Shown in pieces: positions 42,730 through 51,494 of a DNA stretch of 64,000 nucleotides. The DNA is from Phycisphaerales bacterium (GTDB taxonomy: Bacteria; Planctomycetota; Phycisphaerae; Phycisphaerales; UBA1924). The number at the start of each line of letters is the position of its first letter. Within the stretch, counting starts at the first letter, position 1. The notes under the pieces were generated by a model that was given only the letters and a program-made list of their open reading frames with translations, had not been told where the DNA came from and searched no databases. The DNA is taken from the NCBI GenBank assembly GCA_020849105.1, contig JADLGW010000022.1, forward strand, positions 1-64,000. Reading direction: 5' to 3'. The position numbers were made by a program, and so were the translations under genes.

Positions 42730-44861
42730 CGCTGGCGGCGCGCTACAACCGGCTGGCGTGCGCCCTGGTCATGCTCGGGGTCGCCGCGTACGCCACCGCG
42801 GCGGGCTCGATGCTGGTGCTGCTGTGCCTGCCGGTGATCGCGGCGGCGTGGTACGCGAGGGTGAAGCACGGGTGGATGCTGCCGCGGCTGGCCGTCAACA
42901 TCCTGCTGACCGGGGTGATCGGGGTGGCGGTGTACCGGGTGCTGGGGGGCCCGGTCAGCGTGGACACGATCGCGGAACTGGTGCTGCTGATCCTGCTCGT
43001 GAAACTCTGGGACCGTCGCACACCCAAGGACGACGGCCAGTTGCTCTCGATGGCCGTCTTCATGGGGATCGCGGCGATGCTGACGAGCATCGACCTCGTG
43101 GTGGGGGCGGAGATCGTCGTGATGATCCCGCTGCTGGCGGCATCGGTCATGCTGTTCCAGGTGTACGCGGGGCGCGGCGACGGGCCCGGGGCCGCGTCCG
43201 CCCTGCCGCGCGGGTTCATGCGCCATGTGCGGTCGCTGGTGGCGCTCACGGTGATGTGCACGGCGGTCGTCGGCCTCTCGGTGTTCGTGCTGATGCCGCG
43301 CGGGATCGGGCGCGACCGGTTCGGGAACTGGGGGATGACGTACGCCCGGAACGTCTCCGGCTTCACGGACACCGTCACGCTCACCGGGGGCGGGGGGGTG
43401 ATCTCGCAGTCGCCGGAGGTGGTGCTGACGCTGCAGGTCCGCACCTCCGCCGGGGTCAGCCTGGGCGGGGAGCAGACGATCCATTACCTTCGCGGGGCGG
43501 TGCTGGAGCGCTACGAGGGCGGGGTCTGGTCCGCCGCGCCGGAGCCCTCCGTCACAACGATCGACGCGGTCGCTGGGAACACGCTGCTCCTGACGGACGA
43601 GCCGATCCGCGTGACGGTTGACCAGACGATCGTGCTGCGGGGCCTGGGGCCCCAGCCGGACTATCTGTTCGCGGAGTGGAGGCCGGTCCGGCTCCAGTAC
43701 CACAGCGCCGCGCGGCATGTGCCGCCCAATGCCGCCCGGGTGCTGCGCGCCGGCGCCAAGGAGCCCGGCCGGTTCGAGTACACCGTGTCGTCGTCGCTGG
43801 GAATCGACGACGAGCCGGGTGAGCGCTCCCCGGTCCGCCCTGTGGAGGGGCCGATCGCGGACCTGGCGCGCCGGGTGCTCCGCAACGCCGGGATCGACCC
43901 CGACCCCGCGGCCCGCCCGCTGGGCCAGGACATGGACGCGGCCCGGTCCCTGCAGGATTACCTGAGGAACAACTTCCGCTACACGCTGGAGACCGAGGCC
44001 GCGCCCGCGGGCCGCGACCCGGTGGAGTGGTTCCTCTTCGAGCGAAAGGCCGGGCACTGCGAGTTGTACGCGGCGGCGATGACGCTGATGTGCCGGGACG
44101 TGGGGATCAACGCGCGGCTGGTGACCGGGTATGTCGCGGTGGAGTACAACGCCCCGGCGGACCAGTACGTCGTGCGGGCCAGCAACGCCCACGCGTGGGT
44201 GGAGGCGGAACTGGGACGCGGGCGGTGGCGGCGGTTCGACCCGACCCCTTCGGATGAACTGGCACGCATCCACAGGCCGGCGATGGGCCTGCTGACGCGG
44301 CTCCGGAACTGGCTGGACGCGATGAAGTTCGCGTGGGAGCGGTCCGTGGTCTCGTTCGACGAGGCCACGCGGGCGCGGGTGATCGGCGCCGACAGGGACG
44401 ATGCCGAGGGTCTCTTCCCGGCGGTGGACCGCTTCCTGGCCCGCGTGCGGGCCGGCGGCCCGAGGCTGCTGGGAACGGCCCTGGGGGCCGGGGCCATGGT
44501 CTTCGTGGTCTGCGCCGCAACGGGAAGCGGGCTGGTGCTGCTGGCGCACATGATGCGACGGCGGGGGACGCTGGCGCGGCGCTCACGCGGAGTACGGGGG
44601 CGGGAGGCCGAACTTGCGCAGCGCCTGACGCAGGTCCGGTTCTACGACCACATGCTGGAGGCGCTGACGAAACAGGGGCGGGGCAAGCCGGCCTGGCGGC
44701 CGCCCCTGGACTTCGCGGGGTCGGTGGACGATGCCCGGCAGGCCGCGGCGGTCCGGTCGATCGCGTCGCTCTACTACGCGGTACGGTTCGGGGGCTCGGA
44801 CCTTGATGATGCCCAGCGCCGGGACGCGGAGGCTGCCCTGGCGGTCATCGTGAAGGGGTAG
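42726..44861 (+). CDS. TgpA-like transmembrane transglutaminase (DUF3488 / transglutaminase core)
   Basis: A 711-residue membrane enzyme. About six membrane helices fill residues 1-190 (DUF3488). The periplasmic transglutaminase-like core has the triad Cys445 (GHCELYAAAM), His489 (NAHAWVEAE) and Asp505 (RFDPTPS). A last membrane helix near 590-610 is followed by a cytoplasmic C-terminal tail of the DUF4129 kind. TgpA is essential in some bacteria but its natural substrate is unsettled. Start is GTG 42726, overlapping the DUF58 stop. Confidence 0.92.
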   Translation: MTLAARYNRLACALVMLGVAAYATAAGSMLVLLCLPVIAAAWYARVKHGWMLPRLAVNILLTGVIGVAVYRVLGGPVSVDTIAELVLLILLVKLWDRRTPKDDGQLLSMAVFMGIAAMLTSIDLVVGAEIVVMIPLLAASVMLFQVYAGRGDGPGAASALPRGFMRHVRSLVALTVMCTAVVGLSVFVLMPRGIGRDRFGNWGMTYARNVSGFTDTVTLTGGGGVISQSPEVVLTLQVRTSAGVSLGGEQTIHYLRGAVLERYEGGVWSAAPEPSVTTIDAVAGNTLLLTDEPIRVTVDQTIVLRGLGPQPDYLFAEWRPVRLQYHSAARHVPPNAARVLRAGAKEPGRFEYTVSSSLGIDDEPGERSPVRPVEGPIADLARRVLRNAGIDPDPAARPLGQDMDAARSLQDYLRNNFRYTLETEAAPAGRDPVEWFLFERKAGHCELYAAAMTLMCRDVGINARLVTGYVAVEYNAPADQYVVRASNAHAWVEAELGRGRWRRFDPTPSDELARIHRPAMGLLTRLRNWLDAMKFAWERSVVSFDEATRARVIGADRDDAEGLFPAVDRFLARVRAGGPRLLGTALGAGAMVFVVCAATGSGLVLLAHMMRRRGTLARRSRGVRGREAELAQRLTQVRFYDHMLEALTKQGRGKPAWRPPLDFAGSVDDARQAAAVRSIASLYYAVRFGGSDLDDAQRRDAEAALAVIVKG

Positions 44862-44971
44862 CGCACGAAGTGCCGCCCCGTCCGCCGGCTGGAGACTGTG
44901 TTCACGGCCGGGCGCCGGGGCCGCCACCATCGACCGGCCGGAGCCGGGGTCACCAACCTGGCACGGCGGTT

Positions 44972-45157
44972 GTGGTGCAAACCCTCGTGCTCGCTCTACC
45001 CCACGACGACGATGCCGCGCCCGCCCCCGAAGTCGAGGAAGCACCCTCGGCCGGGGAGGCCGCGTCCGCCCTGCTGGCCTCCGGAGGCCTGGGCCGACGG
45101 CTGCTGGCGGCGGCGCGGCTCGCGGCCGCGATGCAGGCGTTGGCGGAGGCCCCATGA
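44972..45157 (+). CDS. Possible small protein upstream of flgF
   Basis: About 60 residues in frame (QTLVLALPHDDDAAPAPEVE, then an Ala/Leu-rich helix GLGRRLLAAARLAAAMQAL). Its stop overlaps the flgF ATG (ATGA), the style of coupling used throughout this window. Start GTG 44972 or 44975 is a guess. No homologue is recognised. It could be a small flagellar operon protein or a chance frame. Confidence 0.4.
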   Translation: MVQTLVLALPHDDDAAPAPEVEEAPSAGEAASALLASGGLGRRLLAAARLAAAMQALAEAP

Positions 45158-45930
45158 ACTACGGGATGCAGATTTCGGCGTCCGGGGTGCTGACATCCAT
45201 GTACCAGCAGGACGTGGCGACGAACAACCTGGCGAACCTCAACACGGTGGGGTTCAAGCCCGAGATCAGCCGTCTGATCGCGCGGGACTCGGCCCGCGTT
45301 GAGGACGGCCTGGCGGGCCTGCCGTCGAACTCGCTTCTTGAACGGCTCGGGGCGGGAGTGCTGGTGGCGCCCAACCGGATCTCGTTCGAGCAGGGCCCGC
45401 TGATCTCCACGCCCAACGACCTCGACCTTGCGATCCAGGGGGATGGGTTCTTCGTCATCCGTGAATCGACGGACGTGACGGGCGATCGGTTCCGGCTCAG
45501 CCGCGACGGGCGCCTGACCCGCGACGCGTCGGGGCAACTGGTGCGTTCGGCCGATGGGCTGCCGGTGCTGGACGTGCAGAACCGGCCGATCCGATTGCCG
45601 GCGGGTTCCGTGTTCATCTCCGCCGATGGGACGATCTCCCAGGAAGGGAAGGTTCTTGCGCAACTCCAGGTGACGCAGGTGCCCGACACGGCCCGGCTGC
45701 GCAAGATCGGCCACGGCATGTTCCAGGCCCCGGCCGACGCGATGGAGAGCCGGCGTACGGCCACCGGCCTGGTGCGCCAGTTCAACCTGGAGTCGGCGGC
45801 GGTGGACCCGGTGCTGGCAACGGTGCAGGTGACGGACGCGGCGCGGAACGCGGAGCGCAACTTCGGCATGATCCAGTACCACGACCGGCTGATCGACCGC
45901 GCGATCAACGTGCTGGGCCGTGTCGCCTGA
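45154..45930 (+). CDS. flgF: Flagellar rod protein FlgF-like
   Basis: Proximal/distal rod protein of 258 residues. The N-terminal rod motif (MQISASGVLTSMYQQDVATNNLANLNTVGFK), the central IQGDGFFVI hook-rod domain and the C-terminal helical motif are present. It is shorter than FlgG and directly precedes it, which supports FlgF. FlgF, FlgG, FlgA and FlgH genes are contiguous. Confidence 0.88.
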   Translation: MNYGMQISASGVLTSMYQQDVATNNLANLNTVGFKPEISRLIARDSARVEDGLAGLPSNSLLERLGAGVLVAPNRISFEQGPLISTPNDLDLAIQGDGFFVIRESTDVTGDRFRLSRDGRLTRDASGQLVRSADGLPVLDVQNRPIRLPAGSVFISADGTISQEGKVLAQLQVTQVPDTARLRKIGHGMFQAPADAMESRRTATGLVRQFNLESAAVDPVLATVQVTDAARNAERNFGMIQYHDRLIDRAINVLGRVA

Positions 45931-45953
45931 TTCCCCTTCATCTGTAACTCACC

Positions 45954-46763
45954 ATGGCCATCAACGCACTCCAATCGGCCGCCACCGGGCTCTCCGCGCT
46001 CAACACCCAGCTTGACGTGATCGCCAACAACCTGGCGAACGTGAACACGGCGGGGTTCAAGTCGAGCCGGGTGAACTTCCAGGACCTGCTGTACATCGAG
46101 AAGGCGCAGCCGGGTGTGGAGAATGCCAACGGCGACCAGCGTCCCACGGGGCTGTACGTCGGGCTGGGCGTGCGGGTATCGGGCACGCAGGTGAACTTTG
46201 ACCAGGGCGCGGCGCTGAACACCGGGCGGGAACTGGACCTGCGGATCGACGGGCAGGGGTTCTTCAAGGTGCAGGTGGAGGACGGGCTGGCCGGGAACGG
46301 CATCGCGTACACGCGTGCGGGCAACTTCGTCCGGAACTCCGACGGGGAGATCGTGCTCGCCAACGACCAGGGGCGGCGGCTGGACCCGGTGGTGACGATC
46401 CCGGAGGACACGATCAGCGTCACGATCGACCCGAACGGGCGGGTGTTCGTGACGCAGCCCGGACAGACCGCCCCGACCGAACAGGGACAACTGGAACTGG
46501 CGAACTTCGTGAACCCGGCGGGCCTCAAGCAGATCGGCGAGAACCTGTTCGTGGAGACCGAGGCGTCCGGGGCGCCGCTGCTGGGCAGCCCCGGGGAGGA
46601 GCATTTCGGGCGGATCGTGCAGGGAACGCTGGAGGCGTCCAACGTGGACCCGGCGTTCGAGTTGATCGAGCTGATCAGGACGCAGCGGGCGTTCGAGATG
46701 AACAGCAACTCGATCAAGGCGGCGGACGAGACGCTGCGCAGCATCGCGCAGTTGAGGTCCTGA
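45954..46763 (+). CDS. flgG: Flagellar distal rod protein FlgG
   Basis: Distal rod subunit of 269 residues with the typical ALQSAATGLSALNTQLDVIA, NNLANVNTAGFKSSR, FQDLLY, LRIDGQGFFKVQ, GNLQ-like EGTLEASNVDPAFELIELI and IKAADETLRSIAQLR motifs. The length and the FQDLLY/EASNV motifs are diagnostic. The TGA stop is followed immediately by the flgA ATG. Confidence 0.95.
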   Translation: MAINALQSAATGLSALNTQLDVIANNLANVNTAGFKSSRVNFQDLLYIEKAQPGVENANGDQRPTGLYVGLGVRVSGTQVNFDQGAALNTGRELDLRIDGQGFFKVQVEDGLAGNGIAYTRAGNFVRNSDGEIVLANDQGRRLDPVVTIPEDTISVTIDPNGRVFVTQPGQTAPTEQGQLELANFVNPAGLKQIGENLFVETEASGAPLLGSPGEEHFGRIVQGTLEASNVDPAFELIELIRTQRAFEMNSNSIKAADETLRSIAQLRS

Positions 46764-47783
46764 ATGAGCGTCGTCGCGCGGGCAGTGGTGCTGGTGCTGC
46801 TTGCCGCCGCCCACGGGGCGCGTGGGCAGGATTCGGTCCGGTTGCGTGCGGCGTCGCGGGTGCCCGAGGGCGTGGTCGTGACGCTGGCGGATGTCGCGGT
46901 GCTCAGCGGGCCCGGTGCGGAGGCGCTCGGGGGTGTCGCCGTGGCCCCCACGGGCGAGCCGCCCACGGTCGGCGTCGCGGATGTCCGCCGCGCACTGGCA
47001 GCGCTGCCCCGGGGGCGCGTGAACTGGGGGCGTCTGGCGCTGTCCGGGTCCGCCTGCCGCATCGTGCGGCCGGCCCCCGCGGCGTCATCCGCGCCCGCGC
47101 CGGCGGTGCCTGCGCCGCTCAGCGGGACGGTCCGGCACCTGATCCCGTCGCGTGTCGCGCAACTGCTCGGCGTGGCCGCGTCCGACGTCCGAGTGACCCT
47201 GGACGAATCGGACGCGGGGGTGCTGGACCTGCCGACGGCCGGGCGGACCGTGGACGTGCGGGCCGTGGGGATGTCGGGCCGCATGCCGCTGGCGGTGACG
47301 GTGTACGAGGGCGAGAGGATCGTGGCCGCCCGGACTGTCCGCGCGGAGGTGCTGGTGCGGCGGGAAGTGGTGCTCGCCGTCAATGCCCTGCGGCGGGGCG
47401 ACCTGGTCGGGCCGGGGGACATCACCGTGGAATCGCGCTGGGTGGCGGCGGGCGGGCGCGCCGCCGAGCGGGACAGCGTGGTCGGGGCCGCGGTCAAGGG
47501 TCGGCTGGTTCCGGGGCAGGTCGTGGAACCATCGGACATCGAGCCGCCGATCGTGGTGCGGAAGGGCGAGGTGATCGCGGTGCACTGCGTTGTCGGCTCG
47601 GTGGTCCTGCGGACAACCGCACGGGCGACGGCGCCCGCGCGGCGCGGCGAGGTGATCGAACTTGAATCGCTGGCCCAGGACGGGCGGCGGTTCGTGGCCC
47701 GGATCGATGCGCCCGGCCGCGCGGTGGCGATCGCGCCCGCCGAGCGCACGCCGAGCGGCCGACGCGGGCGCGCGGGGAGATGA
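46764..47783 (+). CDS. flgA: Flagellar P-ring chaperone FlgA
   Basis: Periplasmic chaperone for P-ring assembly, 339 residues with a signal peptide (VVLVLLAAAHGARG). The C-terminal SAF-type domain carries VLVRREVVLAVNALRRGDLV, VKGRLVPGQVVEPSDIEPP and the beta strands up to AIAPAERTP. The middle is poorly conserved, as usual for FlgA. The stop overlaps the flgH ATG. Confidence 0.85.
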   Translation: MSVVARAVVLVLLAAAHGARGQDSVRLRAASRVPEGVVVTLADVAVLSGPGAEALGGVAVAPTGEPPTVGVADVRRALAALPRGRVNWGRLALSGSACRIVRPAPAASSAPAPAVPAPLSGTVRHLIPSRVAQLLGVAASDVRVTLDESDAGVLDLPTAGRTVDVRAVGMSGRMPLAVTVYEGERIVAARTVRAEVLVRREVVLAVNALRRGDLVGPGDITVESRWVAAGGRAAERDSVVGAAVKGRLVPGQVVEPSDIEPPIVVRKGEVIAVHCVVGSVVLRTTARATAPARRGEVIELESLAQDGRRFVARIDAPGRAVAIAPAERTPSGRRGRAGR

Positions 47784-48469
47784 CCATGCACACCGGACCC
47801 ATCGTGACGGCGGCCGTGCTCGTGCTGTGCGGCGGCGCGGCCGGGCAGTCGCTGTTCCTGCTGCCGCCCGAGCCGGCGATCGTGGGCGATGGTGCGGCCG
47901 ACCCCGCGGCCGGGCTGTACGGCTACAGCCTGATCGCGGTGCAGCCGCCCCGGCCCAAGAGTTTCAAGGTACACGACCTGGTGACGATCATCGTGAACCA
48001 GTCGAGTTCGCAGGAGGCGGAGCAGAAGTTGAAGACGGACAAGAAGTACAACCTGTCAGCGGACGTCGGGCCGCTGCTGGACTTCCTGCAGTTGCTGGAG
48101 TTGCGGCTCCAGGCGGGCGACTCGTCGGACGTTGCGCTGGCGAACGCCCAGCAGGCGAGCAAGTTCGACGGCAAGGGCACGTTCGAGCGAACCGACAAGT
48201 TCAGCGCGAAACTCCAGGCGGAGATCATCGACGTGAAGCCCAATGGGACGCTGGTGCTGGAGGCCCGGACACATGTGGCGATGGGGCGCGAGGTCCAGAC
48301 GATGGTGCTGTCCGGGAAGTGCCGGCTGGAGGACGTGACCGACGCCAACACCGTCATGTCCTACCAACTCGCGGACCTGAACCTGATGACGACGCACGAG
48401 GGTCAGGTGGACAAGGCTGGGAAGAAGGGCGTGATCCCGCGGGTGCTGGAGACGCTGTTCTCGTTCTGA
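47780..48469 (+). CDS. flgH: Flagellar L-ring protein FlgH
   Basis: Outer-membrane ring subunit of 229 residues: FKVHDLVTIIVNQSSSQEAE, FDGKGTFERTDKFSAKLQAE and IIDVKPNGTLVLEAR match the FlgH core. FlgH is normally a lipoprotein, but here the signal peptide (VTAAVLVLCGGAAGQS) has no good lipobox (LVLC lacks a small residue before Cys). ATG 47786 is an alternative start. flgI (P-ring) does not follow; the next gene is rpsT on the other strand. Confidence 0.9.
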   Translation: MTMHTGPIVTAAVLVLCGGAAGQSLFLLPPEPAIVGDGAADPAAGLYGYSLIAVQPPRPKSFKVHDLVTIIVNQSSSQEAEQKLKTDKKYNLSADVGPLLDFLQLLELRLQAGDSSDVALANAQQASKFDGKGTFERTDKFSAKLQAEIIDVKPNGTLVLEARTHVAMGREVQTMVLSGKCRLEDVTDANTVMSYQLADLNLMTTHEGQVDKAGKKGVIPRVLETLFSF

Positions 48470-48560
48470 TCTCGGGCAGGGTGCCGGCGAGCACGCCCCG
48501 ATTGGGCCTGAACACGCCGAGCGTGGTGCCGCTGGGGGCACGATCCGGGCTGCCCCGGAC

Positions 48561-48836
48561 TCAGGCCTTGGCGTTCTTCTTGGCCTTCAGGGCGGCGGAC
48601 ATGCGGCTCTTGCGGCGTGCGGCCTGATTCTTGTGTATGACGCCCTTCGCGGCGGTGCGGTCCACGATCTTCGAGGTCTCCCGGAAGGCGGTGGCGGCGT
48701 CTTCGACGCTGCCGTGGGCGACCTTATCGCGGAAGGTCTTCACGGCATCGCGCATCGTGCGGAGGCGCCAGCGGTTGCGGGCACGGGCGTCGGCGTTCTG
48801 CCGGACTCTCTTCTGGGCGGACAGCGAATGGGCCAT
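48561..48836 (-). CDS. rpsT: 30S ribosomal protein S20
   Basis: Primary 16S rRNA-binding protein of 91 residues, starting MAHSLSAQKRVRQNADARARN and containing IVDRTAAKGVIHKNQAARRKSR, the S20 signature. The start is ATG 48836 (AAGGAA upstream), not the longer frame to 48899. A TACTTC-type hexamer lies further upstream. It is monocistronic. Confidence 0.96.
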   Translation of the reverse strand: MAHSLSAQKRVRQNADARARNRWRLRTMRDAVKTFRDKVAHGSVEDAATAFRETSKIVDRTAAKGVIHKNQAARRKSRMSAALKAKKNAKA

Positions 48837-48938
48837 GGGGTTCCTTGTGGGCTGGACCGGAAGTATCGCGGGGCGGCGGGCCGAATCAAGTGCGGGCACT
48901 TGCCGGGGCGGGCCGGGGCGTTATCCTTCGGGGAGCAC

Positions 48939-49012
48939 GCGGGCATAGCTCAACTGGATAGAGCACCTGACTACGGATCAGGAGGTTGTGGGTTCGACTC
49001 CTACTGCCCGTG
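48939..49012 (+). tRNA. tRNA-Arg (anticodon ACG)
   Basis: A 74-base cloverleaf: acceptor GCGGGCA/TGCCCGT (one G-U at the end), TAGCTC D-stem start, anticodon arm CCTGA-CTACGGA-TCAGG with ACG, and T-arm GTGGG-TTCGACT-CCTAC. No CCA is encoded. The anticodon ACG reads CGN arginine codons after A-to-I editing. Confidence 0.93.
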
Positions 49013-49040
49013 CTTTCCGCCCGGCTTCTGCAATCCCCGT

Positions 49041-49068
49041 TTGACATTCAGGCTTCCCGTGGTAGTGT
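49041..49068 (+). promoter_or_regulatory. Consensus-like promoter of the dockerin-tailed protein gene
   Basis: TTGACA (49041-49046, perfect -35) and TAGTGT (49063-49068) with a 16-base spacer lie 36 bases before GTG 49105. It also lies just past the tRNA-Arg gene. Confidence 0.55.
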
Positions 49069-49104
49069 CGCCGGGTGGTCCGGGCCCCCCGTGGAGAACA
49101 CCTC

Positions 49105-50013
49105 GTGAAGACCTGTCATGCGATCGTGCCGGCCGGCATCGCCATGCTCGCCGCGGCCGTCGCCGCCCAGCCCCGCGTCGCCATCGTCGCGGCGGCCAAC
49201 ACCAGCCCCTCAAGCATCCAGTTCACCGACCCCCAGGCGAAGTTGATGGGGACAGGGCTGTTCTCGGCGGTGGACATCGTCTCGGTCTACACGGGGCAGC
49301 CGGTGCCGACGCTGGCCGACCTGCAGCAGTACGACGCGATCATCACATGGAGCAACGTCAACTTCAACGACTCCGCGGCGCTGGGCGACGTGTTCGCGGA
49401 CTATGTGGATGCAGGCGGCGGGGTCGTGGTTGCGGTGTTTGCGAACTCGACGACGAGCCCGAATCGGTACCTCACGGGGCGCTGGCAATCCGGCGGGTAC
49501 GAGATCATACCGGGGCAGGGCGGCAACACGTCCTCACCGGGATCGCAGACCCTGGGCACGATCCTGATCCCCGGACATCCGACGCTGGACGGCGTGGCGT
49601 CGTTCAACGGCGGCACATCGAGTTTCCGCCCGACCACGACGGCCCTGACCTCGCACGGGGTGAAGGTGGCGGAGTGGAGCGACGGCAAGACCCTGGTGGC
49701 CGTGAGCAACCAGTTCCCCGGGCGGGTGGACCTGGGCATGTACCCGCCGTCGTCCGATTCCAGCGCGTCGTTCTGGGTGTCCACGACCGACGGAGCACGC
49801 CTGATGGCCAACGCCCTTCTCGTGGCGGCCGGCGCCCCGGCACCGTGCTACCCGGACTGCAACGCGGATGGGCAACTCAACCTCTCGGATTTCGGCTGCT
49901 TCACGACCAAGTTCGCGTTGGGCGACCCGTACGCGGACTGCAACGGGGATGGGGCGTTGAACCTGTCGGACTTCGGCTGTTTCACGACGAAGTTTGCGCT
50001 CGGATGTCCGTGA
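49105..50013 (+). CDS. Exported protein with duplicated EF-hand/dockerin-like C-terminal tail
   Basis: A 302-residue secreted protein. After the signal peptide (AIVPAGIAMLAAAVAAQ) comes a Rossmann/ThuA-like domain (VAIVAAANTS, YDAIITWSNVNFNDSAALG, ADYVDAGGGVVVAVFANS, LIPGHPTLDGV), then from about 250 the tail with two units of the type DCNxDGxLNLSDFGCFTTKFALG, ending FALGCP. Each unit has a calcium-type DxNxDG loop and two Cys. The same tail ends the remnant at 22105-22446, so it is likely a genome-wide sorting or attachment module. The 3' end overlaps the convergent Nudix gene by 32 bases. Confidence 0.8.
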   Translation: MKTCHAIVPAGIAMLAAAVAAQPRVAIVAAANTSPSSIQFTDPQAKLMGTGLFSAVDIVSVYTGQPVPTLADLQQYDAIITWSNVNFNDSAALGDVFADYVDAGGGVVVAVFANSTTSPNRYLTGRWQSGGYEIIPGQGGNTSSPGSQTLGTILIPGHPTLDGVASFNGGTSSFRPTTTALTSHGVKVAEWSDGKTLVAVSNQFPGRVDLGMYPPSSDSSASFWVSTTDGARLMANALLVAAGAPAPCYPDCNADGQLNLSDFGCFTTKFALGDPYADCNGDGALNLSDFGCFTTKFALGCP

Positions 50014-50731
50014 GCCACGACAGGATCGCGTGGCAGGCCGGGATCACCGGGTGGCTCGCGAGGAACCCCGGAAGGCCGGGCCCGCTGACCCACCGCGTCG
50101 CGTCCGTGTCCCAGTGCGTGCCGCGGGTTGACTCGATGACCTGATCGAGCGGGCGGGAAAGGCGTGCCCGCAGGATGATGTTGAAACTGCGGGCCGCGGC
50201 GTCGCGGTAGAAGGCGATCGGACGGGCGTCGGCCAGGGGGTCCTCGATTCCGGCCTCCTCCGCCAGTTCGCGGCGCAGCTGGTCGGTCAGGGTGTAGGGA
50301 TCGGCCCGGCCATCGGCCGGTGGCGGGTCCAGCCCGCCCGCGGGGGAAAGTTCCCACGCCCCGCCGTACTTCCATGTCATTGGCGACCGCCGCGCCAGAA
50401 GAAAATGCTCGCGGCCCCCGGTATCCCGGGCGGTGACCACGCCGTTCACCGCCAGCAGCATCACCCCGGTCTCGACTTCATCCTGAACGGCGAGCCACTT
50501 GTATGAGGATCGGCGGCAGACGAGGCGGCCCACCTGGGGGTCAAAGTCCGCCATGGACAGGATCGGGCCGTCGAACAGACGCGGGTTCGCGGCGGTCATC
50601 CGGGCCCACGCCTGATCCGCGGGCGAGACCAGTGCCGCAGGAACGGAATGACCGCCCACGACTTCGACAACGGGCCCGGCGGTACACGGCCAGAGGGTGA
50701 TCCCCGGCCACTGCGGCCACGTCAGGCTCAC
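49982..50731 (-). CDS. Nudix hydrolase domain protein
   Basis: A 249-residue protein with a Nudix fold in its C-terminal half: WELSPAGGLDPP followed, after an insertion, by DQLRRELAEEAGI, the REx2EE box that binds metal. The N-terminal 100 residues (LVCRRSSYKWLAVQDEVETG) are family-specific and of unknown role. The substrate is not predictable. Its start overlaps the stop of the YbaB gene and its end overlaps the convergent secreted-protein gene. Confidence 0.82.
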   Translation of the reverse strand: MSLTWPQWPGITLWPCTAGPVVEVVGGHSVPAALVSPADQAWARMTAANPRLFDGPILSMADFDPQVGRLVCRRSSYKWLAVQDEVETGVMLLAVNGVVTARDTGGREHFLLARRSPMTWKYGGAWELSPAGGLDPPPADGRADPYTLTDQLRRELAEEAGIEDPLADARPIAFYRDAAARSFNIILRARLSRPLDQVIESTRGTHWDTDATRWVSGPGLPGFLASHPVIPACHAILSWLTDIRAQTSS

Positions 50732-51099
50732 GTCAGCAGCCCGCCGAGGTCGGCCGGGAGATCACCGAGGCCGATGGCTTCGGCTTCCTTCGCGACTTCG
50801 CGCTGAACGATGGCCTGGGCATTGGCAAGGGCGTCGTTCACGGCATCGGCGATGAGCGAGCCGGCGAGTTCGCGGGTGCGGTCGTCCGCGGCCATACCGG
50901 CGACGAGGGCGGGTGTGAGTTCCATCGACACGATGCGCAAGCGGCCGCTGGCGACGACGCGCACAGCCCCGCCGCCGGCCTCTCCGGTCGCTCGGGCGGC
51001 GGCGGTCGTGTCCTTGATGCGCTGGCCCGCGGCCCGGAGTTTCTCGCGATCCTTGAGCAGGCCGGCTACTGCACCCATTGCCCTGAGTCTGTCGAACAC
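50728..51099 (-). CDS. YbaB/EbfC family nucleoid-associated protein
   Basis: A 123-residue DNA-binding protein of the YbaB/EbfC type: N-terminal helix rich in charged residues, the beta strands VRVVASGRLRIVSMELTPAL, and a C-terminal helix (DAVNDALANAQAIVQREVAKEA). YbaB is frequently encoded next to dnaX, as here with one small gene between them. Its stop overlaps the Nudix start. Confidence 0.88.
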   Translation of the reverse strand: MFDRLRAMGAVAGLLKDREKLRAAGQRIKDTTAAARATGEAGGGAVRVVASGRLRIVSMELTPALVAGMAADDRTRELAGSLIADAVNDALANAQAIVQREVAKEAEAIGLGDLPADLGGLLT

Positions 51100-51112
51100 G
51101 TCACCCTCCGCG

Positions 51113-51478
51113 CTACTTGTCGTCGCCTGATCGTCCCGTCACCGACGGCCCCCAGGTCGCCTGGGTGACCGTGCCGTTCTCGACCAGGAGCATGACGCTG
51201 CCGCCCTTCCAGTTGGGGACGTGATCAAAGTCGAGCATGACGGTGTCGCCGTCGGATTCGTCCGCACGGTGGCCGAGGCGGCGGGCGGCCTCCGCCACGG
51301 GCAGGCCGACGAGTTCGCGGCTGGCAATCATCGCCTGGACCCGTTCCGGGGTGAGCGCGGGGCCGCCCCGCAGCACCCAGACCCAGACCGCCGCGGAGGT
51401 GATGACGGCCAGGGCGAGCACCGTGATGGCGGTGCGGGGGCCGCTGTGTCGGCCGGGTGCCGGCCGATTCGGGGGCAT
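51113..51478 (-). CDS. Small membrane-anchored hypothetical protein
   Basis: A 121-residue protein with one N-terminal membrane helix (ITVLALAVITSAAVWVWVL) and a small domain (VQAMIASRELVGLPVAEAARRLG, TVMLDFDHVPNWKGGSVMLLV) reminiscent of periplasmic SmpA/BamE-like folds, but not assignable. ATG 51478 lies 16 bases after the stop of the frameshifted dnaX product, which supports that longer product as the real neighbour. Confidence 0.65.
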   Translation of the reverse strand: MPPNRPAPGRHSGPRTAITVLALAVITSAAVWVWVLRGGPALTPERVQAMIASRELVGLPVAEAARRLGHRADESDGDTVMLDFDHVPNWKGGSVMLLVENGTVTQATWGPSVTGRSGDDK

Positions 51479-51494
51479 GGCAGCCGCCCGAAGG

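Noticed and set aside
45938-47974. Minus-strand open frame of 678 codons opposite flgG/flgA
   Set aside because: Antisense to well-identified flagellar genes, Thr/Ser/Arg-rich, without recognisable motifs.
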